A stretch of 64,000 nt of DNA from Cornus controversa. Taxonomy: Eukaryota > Streptophyta > Magnoliopsida > Cornales > Cornaceae. Both the position numbers and the translations under genes were made by a program. How positions within the stretch are numbered: the stretch's first letter is position 1; the number at the start of each line of letters is the position of its first letter. The DNA is taken from assembly GCA_026545225.1 (NCBI GenBank), contig CM048851.1:36714456-36778455 (forward strand). The letters run 5' to 3'. The notes under the pieces were generated by a model. The model was not told where the DNA came from. It worked only from the letters and a program-made list of their open reading frames with translations, and did no database searches. Below, one piece after another: positions 35,729 through 48,660 of the stretch.

Positions 35729-37034
35729 AAATTGTGCAGAAATATCTTCATTTCAATCATTCAATTTTAGCCAAGTTGGATCTGGTATGAAGCAAACTAA
35801 AACTATTTTATCACCCACCTAATCTCATCCTAGACTCTTCTATTTTTTATATTTTTAAGTATTGCACTGACTTTTTGTCCATGAATTTTCTTATGTTTTT
35901 GTTTGGAAGTTTGAATAGGCGAATTATAAATAAAAAAAATTAGTTCAAACTTTAAAATAAATTTTCTTCAATTCTAATTTCAAGAAGCTGTTTTCAAAAA
36001 TAATTTTAATTTAAATCATAACTATTTGACTAAAATTGTTAGTGATTCATAAGAAAAAGAGAAGAGTGTTAAAAGTACAAATTTTTTCATTATTTACTTT
36101 TAATTGCGTTGTTGGGAGGGTACTTTGTTCATTCTTGCCTTGTTTTGTACCTATTGCATGTTTTCCTTGTTTGTCAAAAGGATTATTCCATTCTTGAAGT
36201 CTCTTCTTTTCTACATTCTACACACCTTCCCTTTCATCTATTGTTATGAGACCAATTTGGCATCCTTTTGTGTGTTTTTGTTTTTGATTTAATTTTTTTG
36301 AATAGTAATCGAAAATACATTTCGTAACAAAAATGTATTTTAAATTTTTTTTAATATTTTTTTTCTTTACAACGGTCAAAACATAATAAAAAAATACCAA
36401 AATGTTGTTTCCAATTTCGATCTAAATTTTTGGAACTTTTGGTCGTACCAAACATGTTTTATTTTTATAGTGCTGAAATAAAACAGGAAAAATAAAATGT
36501 ATGTCATACTGGCCATAACATTTTATTATATCCACATAATGCGATGACGTTGTAAAAACAAACTAATCCTATACTCCTATTTAATATTTCATACACGGAC
36601 AAGTAATCAAGTGATATTTTCTCTCCTTTTAAAATGAAATATGGAAGATTCGAGTATATATTCATTGTGAGAGTTAATTAAACTTACACATATATTATAC
36701 TCGAATTTATCTGACTTAGGAGACTTGTGAAGTATTAGAAGTTTATACAAGTGTTTGACGATCCGTGTACATTCTTTACTTTGACGTAGAAGTGTTGTAT
36801 CTCCACAGTCCACGCTGATATTCCAAAAAAAAAAAAGAAAAGGACATGCATGTAACAAAGAGTAAAGTTGAATATTACTTTCGGTCTAACTGCATGAGAT
36901 TATGCCAAAGTTTCATCTAACCAAATAACTTGCCTTTGCATATGTCTGCTCAATGGGTTTATAGCACAACACAAGACAAGATAACTTTTTGCTTGATCTT
37001 CTTTTGAGTGATCGAGAGAGAGGCGGGGAACCCA

Positions 37035-37037
<3 letters not shown>

Positions 37038-37100
<63 letters not shown>

Positions 37101-37246
37101 CAGGGTAGGCAACGCTCTGTTCATGTGATGTTATATATATATATATATATATTACAGGGTAGGCAACGCTCTGTTCATGTGATGTTATATATATATATAT
37201 ATATATATATATTACAGGGTAGGCAACGCTCTGTTCATGTGATGTT
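37038..37246. repeat. Minisatellite: three 36-bp units separated by AT microsatellites
   Basis: A 60-bp AT run is followed by three identical units (37097-37132, 37151-37186, 37211-37246) beginning ATTACAGGGTAGGC and ending TGTGATGTT. (AT)n tracts of different length separate them. The pattern suggests expansion by slippage or unequal exchange within AT tracts. Confidence 0.92.
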
Positions 37247-38880
37247 GATGGAGATCATTTCCGTTTTAGTGGTCACCATTACAGTGTTCAAAAGTTATGT
37301 GAAAGCAACTTTTTGCCTATAATAAGAAGGAGAGAAAAGACAAGGGAATTGACAGCTTCCTTTGGAAGCAAAATAAAACAAGTTACCAGAGAAAAAAAAA
37401 TTATAGTGTTCATCATTCCACATAATTGGATAATTAACACTCAATCTAGATTAAAAAGACTGAAAGTAAAAGAAAAGGAGGGGTAATTCAAATCGTGTTT
37501 AATTAATTAAAATGTTCTTTTACTAGTTACAAAAATAAAATATATTTTTTTAATTTTCTTTCCACTTTCCTATTCCAAACATGAGAAAATAGCTTTTTAT
37601 TTGCTTTGCCTAGAATTTAAGAAAGAGAGAGATAGAAGAAACAAAATTTAAAAAAAATTATTTGTTGCCTTGATATGTTATATGAGGAAACAAAATACAT
37701 GAAAGTTAATTTGTAGAATTAGGTTTCTAAGATGGTGTTAGTTTGGAAAATTTGTAATAATTTTTCAAAATTAAAAAAATTAAATTGCAATCTGTAACCG
37801 TAAATATTAATTAGTCTATAAGATTTAATATCAATACATATTTCACACTTAATTTTGAAATTTAATTAGGTTATATGTAACATACATGTATTAAATATTT
37901 TTGAAATGTAAATTCAAATGAAAGTAAGATGTAATTGCATATTTTTTCAAAATTTTCAATTTTCACTTTTTAGTAAAATTTGTAATTGTATAATTACAAA
38001 CATACAAATTTTTTTTTCAAATTTTAAAGCTTCAATATATCTAATATTAATGGATGTACAAGTATATATCTTCGAATTTTGTAAATTAAATGCAAATTTA
38101 TTATGGATTTTGAATATACAATATTTATTTATGTATTTATAATTATATCAATATGATCAAATTTATTTAAGACTGTTTTTGTGATACCACATACATACAG
38201 ATATATCAGTCATCATTACAAAGAAATAACTTTGTCATTTTGTAGTAGTAAGGGCAATGTTGTAATTTCACTTAAATATTTTTTTACAGCGCTGACGGCC
38301 GCCTAGTGGACTAAAAAAAATTGAGAAGTGTTCAGCAATAATTTATCCTAAAGAATAAAGACAACAATAGAATGAATACAGTAAAATCCACTCCAGAGTC
38401 CAGACAATTGGCGGGCCTGGGTCGGGCCCACTTACAGAAGTGTTCTAAATTTGGCCAATCCAAATGTGGGCTCTACAAAATAAGTCATGCCCACAAAGTT
38501 CAGAATATCAATAATTAGGCCGGGTATCAACCCAACCACCACCACAAATAAATGCAGCATTTGCACATTTGCAACACCACATCCCCCAAATCACCACTAC
38601 ATTGGACTTGAAATGGCCCTAATTTGGAGCGGATTCATGTGAATTTATATCCAGATCCATTTTTGTATGTAAAGATCCATATTTGAATACGAAATCGAAT
38701 TGAATCATATGAACGTGATTTGTATCCGACCCATATAATTTATACAGGATCCAATAGGGTAAAAAAATGTTTGGGTCAGATCAGAATGGATCTTGGATCA
38801 AATTCACTCCATTTCGAACTCTACTTTTACATGCTAGTGCACACAACCTGTTGGATCACTGTATAATGTTAAAGGAAAGA

Positions 38881-38933
<53 letters not shown>

Positions 38934-40588
38934 TAATGATACACCGAATTTAGTAATTTTTTACAAAAAAAAAAATATATATATCAAGGTGGTGGATCCC
39001 CATCTAGATATATATATATTTTGGAATAGTAAGTAAAAGAGATATGTAAGTGAAATGTGAGGAGTTTGTGGTTATCTTCAAATAAACAACACTTTGTGTG
39101 AGAGAGAGGAAAATGCCCCCACCACGTGCTGAGAGAGGGGGTTGCCAATAACAACTCACGTAATGATAACTGTAAGAAGACAACACTAAACATTGAAGGG
39201 TCATATTCCATCCTCTTATACAATATTAACCCCCTCACACTCGAATGATAAATTTATCAAATAATACAATTTTAGATAAATTTAGGCTTGTCATGAAGCT
39301 AAATAATCAACTCTTAATTAAACTCGAATGATACAAGTATATATCAAAGTGAAGGTCATGACTAGCAATGGTTTTATAAATTAGAGGCTGACTTTGAGAC
39401 AGTTTCTAGAACTATTTCACTTCACCCTTCTTCTCCAAGGAGATTGAAAGAGTTAAAAGAGAAAAATTGATGGCCAATCAATCAAAAAGGAACTTCTTCA
39501 ACTCAAGAGAGACAGCTATGGAGTCGTAGAGAAATAAGAGGGAAAGAAAAAGCAGCTATTGTCAAAGGGGTTTTGAGAATTTTTAAGAGGTATGCAACTT
39601 TAGAATTATTGATGCACAGTCATATACCAAAAAAAATATAGGAGAAAGACAGGGAAAGAAAAGGAAAGGAAAGAAAAGAAAAGGGAAAGAAAGATATAAA
39701 AAAAAAAAAAAGAAAAGATTGAAAGGGCTGCATGCTGCCCCCACTTGAGCAGTTATTGTGCTTATAGCAACTTATACTAGAAGTATTTGAGGAAAAGTAA
39801 CCAAACCAGGAGGCAACTTTATATTCAGAATTATGTATTTAATATTTGGTGGAGGTGATTCAATGACCGACTCCTCTCATTATAGAGGATTCATGATAGT
39901 TTTTATAGAGCAGTATGTAGTTGTCGTAGTATGGTATCTTGTGATATAATTATGGGATATTTAATGTTATCTTTATTTGAATTTTAAGTTAGATCTGCTT
40001 GTTGTTAGGAATTGTGTTTCAGATTTTCATTATAATTTAGTTTCTATTTTAGAGCTGTAATTTATTGATAATTTCATATTAGGCGCGTTTTGGAATTCAA
40101 GTAATTATAATGCTTGTGTGACAAGAAATATGTTTTGAGACTTTATAAATAGAGGTGAGTTATGTGATGAGATGAGAGAGTATGTATAATTTCGGAGGAA
40201 CGATACCAAGAGAGAGTGAAAAAAAGTGTGTGGTAGGTAGGGATGACAATTTGTCCCCTCCTGGATCATCCCGTTTATGAAACCATTTAAGGAAATTGGG
40301 CGGGGATTGGATTTAGGAAAAATAACCAGCGCGGTGTAAGGCTCTACCCTGACGTGTACCCACCCCACCCCTTTTAGATGTATATATATATATATAAAGA
40401 AAACCTATATATATTTCCTTCTCTGTATGTTTGTGTGCGTGTGTTTTATTATTTTTTTATTCGTGGATGGAAAAATAAGGACTGGGTTAAATTTTTGCAT
40501 ATATATTAAATTTTTGTCTATATAAATTTTTTCTGATATAAAAGAAACCTAAATATTAAATTTTTGCCTTAAAAAAAATCTAAATGAT

Positions 40589-41564
40589 TGTTGAAAAATA
40601 TATGCGTATATGTTACTATTTAAAATATAAAACAATTGTACTAACATGTTAAATCACATAAATTATATATCCTCTAAAACATCTTAAGAAAATCTCTTAT
40701 CATTTCACAATATATAAAAAACCTTTTATAAGTTTCTATATCAAGTAAAATTATAACAAGTGTAATAGCTAGTCTAGACTATATAGTACATATATCACAT
40801 GTTATATAAACTATAAAAAATATAACACAATCAAGTAACTCATGCTAATTTTATATTTTATAACTTAAAATAAATATTGAAAACTGTAAATCGAGGCTAG
40901 AGTTAGATTCTATGTCCTTAAGACAATCGATGCCCGCATGGTGCTAAACGGACTTCATGGCGTTTATCTCCCAGGATACAACGATATCTCACCGATCAAA
41001 AGCAGCACTCCAATTTGATTGTTTTAGCGAACTAGTTTTACTCTCTTGGACTTGACTCACTTGACCTTTGATATCAGATCCAAACATAATGACTCACGAA
41101 GAAGGTTGACGTCTTGAGTTACTTTGTAGCAAGTGATAGAATACTACGCTGGGAAAGAAAAGAGAGAAATCTGAAAAATCTATTCATATCCAAATGAGAC
41201 TTAGTAACCTATTTATAAACATAGTGGTACCCTTTCAGAAGTACCCGAATAGTCATGAGAACCCTTTCAAAAGTACTCGAATAGTCATGAGACATATACT
41301 TTCGTGCTAAAACACTAAGGGCTAGTTTGGTATACAGGAATAGAAGTGAAATTGAATGGTCATTCCACCTTTGATTCTCTTTCTCTCGTTTGTTGTGTTA
41401 CATTAAAAATGGAATGATCATTCCAACTCATTCCATTGGAATGCTCATTCCAACAAAATCATTCCACTTCTTGAGTTATTGAATGATCATTCAATTTCCA
41501 CTTATTATTAAAATCATCATCTCTCTCTTCATTAATGTATCTCTCTCTTTTACAACTAACTTTA

Positions 41565-41614
<50 letters not shown>

Positions 41615-42070
41615 GGTATATAGGTTATTGTTTTATCACTTTTAGTTTTTAATAAAGTATTAATTTTTTTTCGTATAAAATATTATATTAATATTGACTA
41701 GAAGAAAAAGACGAATTATATCTTGATTTATAAAGTTTTAACTAAATGGGTAATTAATATTTTTTTTCACATGGTAATTAAATTAAATTGGCAAAATGTC
41801 CTATTTTTAAAACTGATTCTATTTTATATAGAAAAATATAACATGTTGGAAGGTAATACCATTTCATTCCTACATCATTCTCTATCTGTAGCCAAACATT
41901 AGAATGAGAATAGTCATTACATTCTATTCTCATTCCATTCCCACTTCATTTCATTCATGCGTACCAAACTAGCCCTAATAGTGTCTATTCGATACTAACA
42001 GATACTTTTAGTGTTTGTTCAGTGTGAATCGCATTATTTCACCTTCAATTTTCATTCAATTTTTCTAACA
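40589..42070 (-). repeat. 3' LTR of the element (carries a MITE)
   Basis: About 820 bp after removing the 657-bp MITE and one 3-bp target copy. It matches 44245-45331 along its length, for example at ATGTCCTTAAGACAATCGAT and the TTGGACTTGACTCACTTGACC block, with scattered substitutions. Confidence 0.9.
41319..41975. mobile_element. PIF/Harbinger (Tourist-like) MITE inside the 3' LTR
   Basis: The ends are GGGCTAGTTTGGTA at both termini (inverted). The flanks are TAA at 41316-41318 and 41976-41978, the 3-bp target size of PIF/Harbinger elements. The other LTR shows the unoccupied site ACACTAATAGTG, confirming the boundaries. The interior is AT-rich, includes an (AT)n microsatellite at about 41568-41611, and has no transposase. 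Confidence 0.92.
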
Positions 42071-44244
42071 ATCCCCCACATGAATGAAAATTAATATAAT
42101 TTGAAAAGTAGACTTTGACTTACACTAAGAGAGTACAGTTGAAAAGTTATTGCATCAGGATAGATAGTTTTTGGCCTTGAATCTTCCGTAGTGTAATACT
42201 ATGAATTTACTTGGCTAACTGGTGACGTAAAGTCTTGAACTATTTAACTGTTTGTATAAAATCAAACAATAGTATACACACAATACCTTTTCGCACAAAC
42301 TTGGTTCTTTCGATTGTGTTCATTTCAGCCTTAAACAAATTATGTTATTCATAAGTGCTCTAGAGAACTTAGTCTTATCATTCTCATAGAAGCGGCCCAC
42401 TTCACACTCGTATAGGTGATTCTCTATTAAAAGTATCATGCTATACTCCACTTGGATTTTCAAGGTATAGGAATCACTAAAAGCATTTGTTTAACCTGAT
42501 ACCCACGACAGACAGCATTATGTCATCATAAGAATGGGTAGAAGACAAAATCTTCGAGTGTTACTGGCGAGTCACTCAAAAATTTCAATTGTCCATTTGA
42601 ATCTAGATATTGGGATCTCCAGTCAGCTAGATAGGGGTTTTATTAAGGTAACTCGTTAGTTTTAGGCTTTAAGTCTATTTCCCTCGATGACATCATCACT
42701 TGCTCTCTGATTCAACATTTCTTATATGTGGCCACCAGGTTGTTCTTTGATTTATATACTCTATAAAGATTTTCTCATTTGAGAGCAGTGGCGCATGTGT
42801 TAGCCAATTTGGAATATCCTTTAAGAATTTTACAACTTCTTAATCATTCTTATTTTATTTAAAGCAACTAGCTTATATTCCATGACTACACCTTTAATAT
42901 TAAAGACATGTCTATTCGTGGATCTAAAGTCTTTTATATCCCTTAATTCTAATGTCGATCATTGATAAATGTAATCATTAATTTTAAGATGGATCTCAAC
43001 CACCTCAATACATTTAGTATTCTCTCGGATTGCTTGTATATCAAGTTATGTGCAACTTGTCATTTAGATCACAACCACATAGTTAGAAAACATATCAATC
43101 TAGAGTATCTTTAGCATGCATCATACTCATTGACATGTAACCACCTAACTTATGTCATTGATTTAGTGTTTGTTTCAATCTACACATAGATTTTTCAAGT
43201 TTGCACACTCTTTGTTCATGATCTAAAACTATGAACCCTCCTTGGTTATTTCAAATCAATTAAGTCACGTATATCATTGTAATTTAATGATAGAGGTACA
43301 ACACTCTTTTGTATGGGTGAAAATAAACTCTAGTTAATTTTCTTTCACATGTGCCAAATTTGAGTTAGAACATTCATTAATCCACATAAGTAGGAAAATT
43401 AACTTGATTCCAAGCTTATAATATATCTCTTATCCACCCTTGGATTTAATATACATTAATTAATATAAAGACCAAGTAGAACTCATTGAAGAACGAGTTC
43501 TCTCACTAAGGTTATTTCTAATACAACCTTATTTTGGCAGTAGATAATTTTCTTAAGAAGATTTAACCTTCATATTTGATAAATAATACAATCCTCATGT
43601 CGGAGTAGATATGATGAGGAATATCGACTCATCACCCTCTAATTTGACTACTAGGTTGATTTTAGAAATTATGATAAACACCATTTATTATGTACCCTCA
43701 AATTGTCTTATAATTTCTAATATGTTGTATATCTCTCTAACACCATGTGTCTTAGAGAATTTCTCAACATTTCTCCTTATTTTCGACAAGAATAATTATC
43801 TCTATTACACTTGTCATTCGTCATATTATAAAAATATTGATAAATAAAACACTAATTTAAATGTAACACTACATCAATATTTTATAAATATTGAATATCA
43901 TACTTAAACTTGTCACCAAGATATAAGCATATTACATGCAAATTATAAAACTACCAAATAAAGACATTCAACTCAAATCATATGATTTGCATATAGATGA
44001 ATGTACAAAATAATAAAATGTATATTCAATATCGCACCAATATTGAATTAAGGCATACCACAAACTTAACAATATTATATCACAAATATTGAATTTCACA
44101 AAATAAACAATTCTCTATGTGGTACTGATATTTCACAAATATTTAGCTAATATTGAACTCGTCAATATGTTCTACGTAGTATAATATCACTATCTTAAAT
44201 AGTATCATATATTCAATAGTAGAGCAAATCGATTATCTTAGGAT

Positions 44245-45331
44245 TGTTGAAAAATATATGCGTATATGATACTATTTAAGATATAAAATAATTGTACTAA
44301 CATGTTAAATCACATAAAATAAATATATATCCTGTAAAACATCGTAAGAAAATCTCTTACCATTCCACAATATAAAAAAAACATTCTATAAGTTTCTATA
44401 TCAAGTAAGATTATAACACATGTAATAATCTAGACTACTAAACTCATGTATAGTACATATATCACATATTATATAAACCATATGAAATATAATACAATCA
44501 AATAACTCATGCTAATTTTATATTTTATAATTTAAAATAAATACTGAAGAACCTATAGATCGAAACTAAAGTTAGACTCTATGTCCTTAAGACAATCGAT
44601 GCCCCGCATGGTGTTGAACAGACTCAATGGCGTTTGTCTCCCATGATACAACGATGTATTATCGATCAAAAGCAACACTCCAATTTGATCGTCTTACCAC
44701 CAATGTGTTGTAGTATCTTGGACTTGACTCACTTGACCTTTGGATCCAAACCTAAACACAATGGCTCATTAGGAAGATTCACATCTTGAGTTACTTTGTA
44801 GGAAGTGATCAAATACTAAGTTGGGAAAGAAAGAGAGATGTCTGATAGATGTGTTACTTTGTAGGAAGTGATCAAATATTACGTTGGGAAAGAAAGAGAG
44901 AAGTCTGAAAAATCTATTCATATCCAAATGAGACTTAAGGGACCTATTTATAGGCCCTTTCAAAAGTACCCGATTAATCATGAGACATGTACTTTCATGC
45001 TAAAGGTTGAGAATCAAACTGTTTCACTTCAATCGCCTTCCGCTGTGGGTATCAACCGTACTGAAATGGGATTTTTACAAGAAAGAATTACTTATACTAA
45101 AGAAGCGTCCATAACTTTTATTCAAGCAGTTTATGTACCTGCAACGATTTGACCGACTCGGCTCCCGTTACGACATTTGCATATTTAGATGCTACTACCG
45201 TACTATCAAGAGGATTAGTTGCCAAAGCTATCAACACTAATAGTGTCTCTTAGATACTAACTGACACTTGGTGTCTTTTTAGTGTGAATTGTACTATTTC
45301 ACCTTCAATTTTTTATTTAATTTTTCTAACA
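44245..45331 (-). repeat. 5' LTR of the element (carries plastid DNA)
   Basis: Homologous to 40589-42070 but without the MITE. It holds an extra segment of about 229 bp (45005-45233) derived from plastid atpB. There is also a short internal duplication near 44790-44900, where GTTACTTTGTAGGAAGTGATC is repeated. Confidence 0.9.
45005..45233 (+). pseudogene. atpB: Nuclear insertion of plastid atpB fragment (NUPT)
   Basis: From about 45034 the plus strand resembles the chloroplast gene for ATP synthase beta subunit: GCCTTCCGCTGTGGGT, then a stretch reading [19 protein letters not shown] and IQAVYVPA, then CATATTTAGATGCTACTACC. After a frameshift it reads [11 protein letters not shown]. Substitutions and indels break the frame. 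The insertion is absent from the other LTR, where the sequence runs straight from GCTAAA into ACACTAATAG. The first 29 bases are filler I cannot place. Confidence 0.9.
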
Positions 45332-45359
45332 ATGATAACATAAACGGGGCGGGGCGAGG

Positions 45360-46376
45360 AAAGTTAAATGGTTTCGGAGATGGGGCTTGGGGATGATTTT
45401 GTAAACAATTACGAGACGAAAAAAGTTAAATGGTTGCGGGATAGGGAAAGCAAAACCCGTCCCACCCCGTTGCCATCCCTAATGGTAGGCATGTTTTTCG
45501 CGTGAGTGTGTTTGATTTATCTCGCTTTTATGATTGTAAGGAGATGATATGTTTCCGATGTGCTGAACAAAAGGAGATTAATTTCAAACACTTATCTCTT
45601 ATCTTGCAAGTTGTTGATTACGCTCATCTCTTCACTTCATCATACAAACACATGTGGATTACCGATCAAAATTTCTTTAATAATTGCCCCTGTTCCTAAT
45701 GTATTGTTTGTCAAATACTAGGAATGCAATTTTTTCTTGGTATTTCCATGACACATGTGCCGAGTAGATATCACTTGTATGTAGGTGCGATGTCACATCA
45801 ATATTTTTTTTTGAATTGTGCTCGGTAATTTTTTTTTCATAGTCGGGTTGTATTAACCTAACCAAATATATGTAGTCATTTCCATTTTGAAACTTTAACA
45901 AGGCTAGTAGTTGCATTTAGCTCCCCTTTAATAAGGAGTAAATTCTGAACTTAACTTGTACATACCCTTTAATAAAGGTTAATGTAGTCGTTCCAAGCTC
46001 CATGAGCTCACCCCTTTGGGAAGTGAAGTAGATTGTTCGAGCTTTTTGAGCTCACCCCTTTAATAAGGAAATTTGTCACTCGATCCTTTAATAAGAGTAT
46101 TTGTGAACTTCACTCAACTCCTCCTTTTAATAAGAAAATAACTTTTTAATAAAGGGAGAACTTTTTTAAGGGGGGCTCTTTGAGAGAGAGACATTTTCAG
46201 AGTTTCACTCGGCTTGCCTTTTTAGCAAGGAGAGTCATTGTAACCCTGAACTTCACTTAGCCCTTTAAAGGGTTTGTAGTCTCGCTTCTTTAATAAGGAG
46301 ATTCGTAGTCTTGAACTTCACTTAGCTCTCACCTTTAGTAAGGAAAGTCATAATCCCAAGTTTTGTGAGCTCACCC
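45360..46376. repeat. Left arm of a large inverted repeat
   Basis: The reverse complement of this arm matches 48661-49683 over about 1 kb, including TGATTATGACTTTCC-type and AATTTCAAACACTTATCTCT-type words and the right end of the hAT-like element. Inside, a degenerate motif (CTTTAATAAGGA followed by 'tgaacttcac' type words) recurs about ten times between 45930 and 46390. Confidence 0.9.
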
Positions 46377-47800
46377 TTTTAATGAGAGGATTAGATATTC
46401 TTTCCAATGTCTGGGGCCAATATGCTCCCAGTATTTGTCAATGAATGACTCTACAATGCCCCCAGTTGAGGGTCAGATTTTCCATTGTTGGGTACTTAGC
46501 ACTCCAAGTTGTAACTTGATCGCTTCTTAGCTCGTCGATACCATGCTCGGTTAAGAAGTGATAGGTGCAAGTGATGATAGGTTGTTTACAGGTAGATGTG
46601 TAACCTACCACAAGAGGTCCACCATCACTGTTGTTGAGGTGAAGAGCCTGAATCACAAACCACTTTTCTGGTTTGTCTATGTTGAATTACCTTCCAACTT
46701 CATTTATTTCGTCAGGTGACTTTAGAGTGAGGACCTCATGTCAAGATCATGCTATTGTTTCGTGAGCCCAATCGACTCGATCCCGTTAACTTGACAGCTG
46801 AAGCTCGATCAATTGAGCAACTCAAAGCTCGGTCAATAGATCCGTTGCCAGTTCAGCAAATCTATTGGCAATCTGATTCGACACGAGTTTCTTGCAAGAC
46901 CAATGAAATGTGACCAGTACCAACACCAAATCGCCAACAAATTTTTGTATCACCGTTGACAAAAAGAAACCAAGTTATCATTGAAGAAAATACTTGAGCA
47001 CCTACTCCTGAATCCAAAATAAAATGCAAATTGAACTAGAGTGACGCCTTAAATAAAATAGAAACCTAGATACGTTGCCATTTGATTTATGCTTACAAGT
47101 TACCACAAATCAAAGCAACTCGATACAGTATGAACTATTTAGCTAAATCTAATAGATATAAAATTATAAATATAAGGGTTTATCTTATATTTGCTTGATA
47201 TCTAAAAAAATCATTTAAGTCATTTCCATTCTTCTCTATCATTATTCTCATCATAGATCACATCATTATTTATCATTGTTGCAATTATTGGTTCAAAATG
47301 CTCCCCAACCTCTCATTTAAATTATTATCATTTTCTTATTGTCAATTAAAACAACAAAACTTAGTCATGAATTGCCTAATCAATTCATCCAAAATTAATG
47401 TAAAAAAAAAATACATAAGAGAATTTATTAATGTGCAAGGTTCCTGAACAACCTAACAAAGGCCACATTCATTGATCCGATAACCCAAGCCCAAGTCCAA
47501 TGCACCATAGAACTAAATTAAACAATAAAATCTTAACAAAGGCCACTTTCAAATACAGAAAATTTGAATAAAACCCAAATTTGAACATGGGTCAAGATGA
47601 ACTTTGGTTTCTAAACTTTCCCTCTCTCTTACTTTATCACAACAAAATATGTGCATGAACAATCTTTATTCTGATCATAAAGCATCCTAATAACAATATG
47701 CAGACAACATGGACTTTAATCAAATGGTCGGTGCCCAATGAAAGTGCCTTATAACAACTACTCAAATCTGTATGTATATGTATGTATGTATGTATGTATA

Positions 47801-47852
<52 letters not shown>

Positions 47853-48660
47853 AACCCGCGTTAATCAAGTGGTCGGTGTCCAATGCAGGTGGCAATATTA
47901 TTACTATTCAACTGACTGCCAAGAGTGTCAAAATTATCAACCTCTCAATCTTCCCCAAGTCCCAGCATTTTATTATATATATATATATATAAGCTATTGT
48001 TTTAAAGTTTTCATGAAATTTGGATAAAGAAAATTGGTGTGTTGACATTTTGATAGTGATGGTGTTAGTGAAAAGGATTGTGGATATCTATATCCTAACC
48101 CAAATATAAAGAAGAGTGCTTTTCCTTTTTTTTTTCTTTCCCTTCCAAGCTTATCAAATGTTGAACATTTTGTGATACCTTATACTCTTATATTTTATAA
48201 AATGTCACCTCAAAAAAGTAACTCAATTGCTCTATCTCCCTCTTTAGTTAACTTTAATTGTAGTTCACATGTCTTTTCTTTAACTAAAGTAACTTTCCTA
48301 TGTCTAAGTACTACAATTTGGTAGGCCATATAAGAGAAGTGGATGAACAAAAAGCTGCTGGTTACCGTTGTAACACACACATATATATACATATATGATT
48401 TGTGTTACATTACTCAAATTAAGATCAACCTCATGATAAAATTTACTCTCTTCATAGTTATTTAAGATTTGAACTTACTAAAATATATTATTTTAACAAA
48501 TTTATAATGATATTTGATGGAGTTTCATTCTAGATTACATGTTATATTTGGTCACACAAAGTCGGTGTTTTGAAATTAGAATTTTTAAACTAAAATTTCT
48601 CTAATTCTAATTTCAAGACACAAATTTCATGAAACAAAACATAACAAAAGAGAATTATTG
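46377..48660. other. Spacer between inverted-repeat arms
   Basis: 2.28 kb with no recognisable protein domain. The portion up to about 46980 reads like transposable-element sequence (a 72-codon minus-strand ORF at 46438-46656 has no known domain). The rest is AT-rich with (AT)n tracts near 47800-47840 and 47975-47990. A short diverged repeat ('gtcggtg.ccaatg') occurs at about 47724 and 47870. Confidence 0.5.

Larger units (their letters stand above)
35171..40237. other. SYT1 upstream and intergenic region
   Basis: No supported gene. It holds the 46-bp duplication at 35635-35728, the AT-linked minisatellite at 37038-37246, a compound TG/TA/GA microsatellite at about 38882-38932, and long AT-rich DNA. 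From about 39940 the sequence reads like a retrotransposon LTR, with a TATA box at 40144-40152 (TATAAATAG, plus strand), interrupted at 40238 by the hAT-like element. Confidence 0.5.
40589..45331 (-). mobile_element. Non-autonomous LTR retrotransposon (LARD-like), minus strand
   Basis: Long direct repeats at 40589-42070 and 44245-45331 have ends TGTTGAAAAAT and TTTTTCTAACA (TG..CA) and are flanked by a perfect 5-bp target duplication ATGAT (40584-40588 and 45332-45336). Orientation is minus. Next to the 42070 end the minus strand has the purine tract ATGTGGGGGAT before TGTTAG, like a Copia polypurine tract. A TATA box, CCTATAAATAG on the minus strand (44944-44954), also lies in the 5' LTR. 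The 2.17-kb interior (42071-44244) shows no gag, protease, integrase or reverse transcriptase, so it would need a helper. The expected primer site next to 44244 (minus ATCCTAAGATAATCG) is not one I recognise. Confidence 0.9.
40238..45481. mobile_element. hAT-like non-autonomous element, split by an LTR element
   Basis: The left end TAGGGATGACAA (40238) and the right end TTGCCATCCCTA (45481) form a terminal inverted repeat of the plant TAGGGATGGCAA type. Flanking octamers GTGGTAGG (40230-40237) and ATGGTAGG (45482-45489) match at 7 of 8, the target size of hAT transposons. After removing the LTR element (40589-45336, with one target copy), about 496 bp remain. They are rich in GGGG/CCCC words and have no coding capacity. 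Confidence 0.8.

Noticed and set aside
36990-37250. CRISPR-like spaced repeats (three 36-mers)
   Set aside because: Spacers are AT microsatellites and the genome is a plant nuclear genome; it is a minisatellite.
44868-45152. 94-codon ORF that looks like a hybrid ATP synthase peptide
   Set aside because: It is LTR sequence fused to a frame-broken plastid atpB fragment; not a functional gene.
47637-48027. ORFs made of alternating Tyr-Ile
   Set aside because: Translation of an AT microsatellite.
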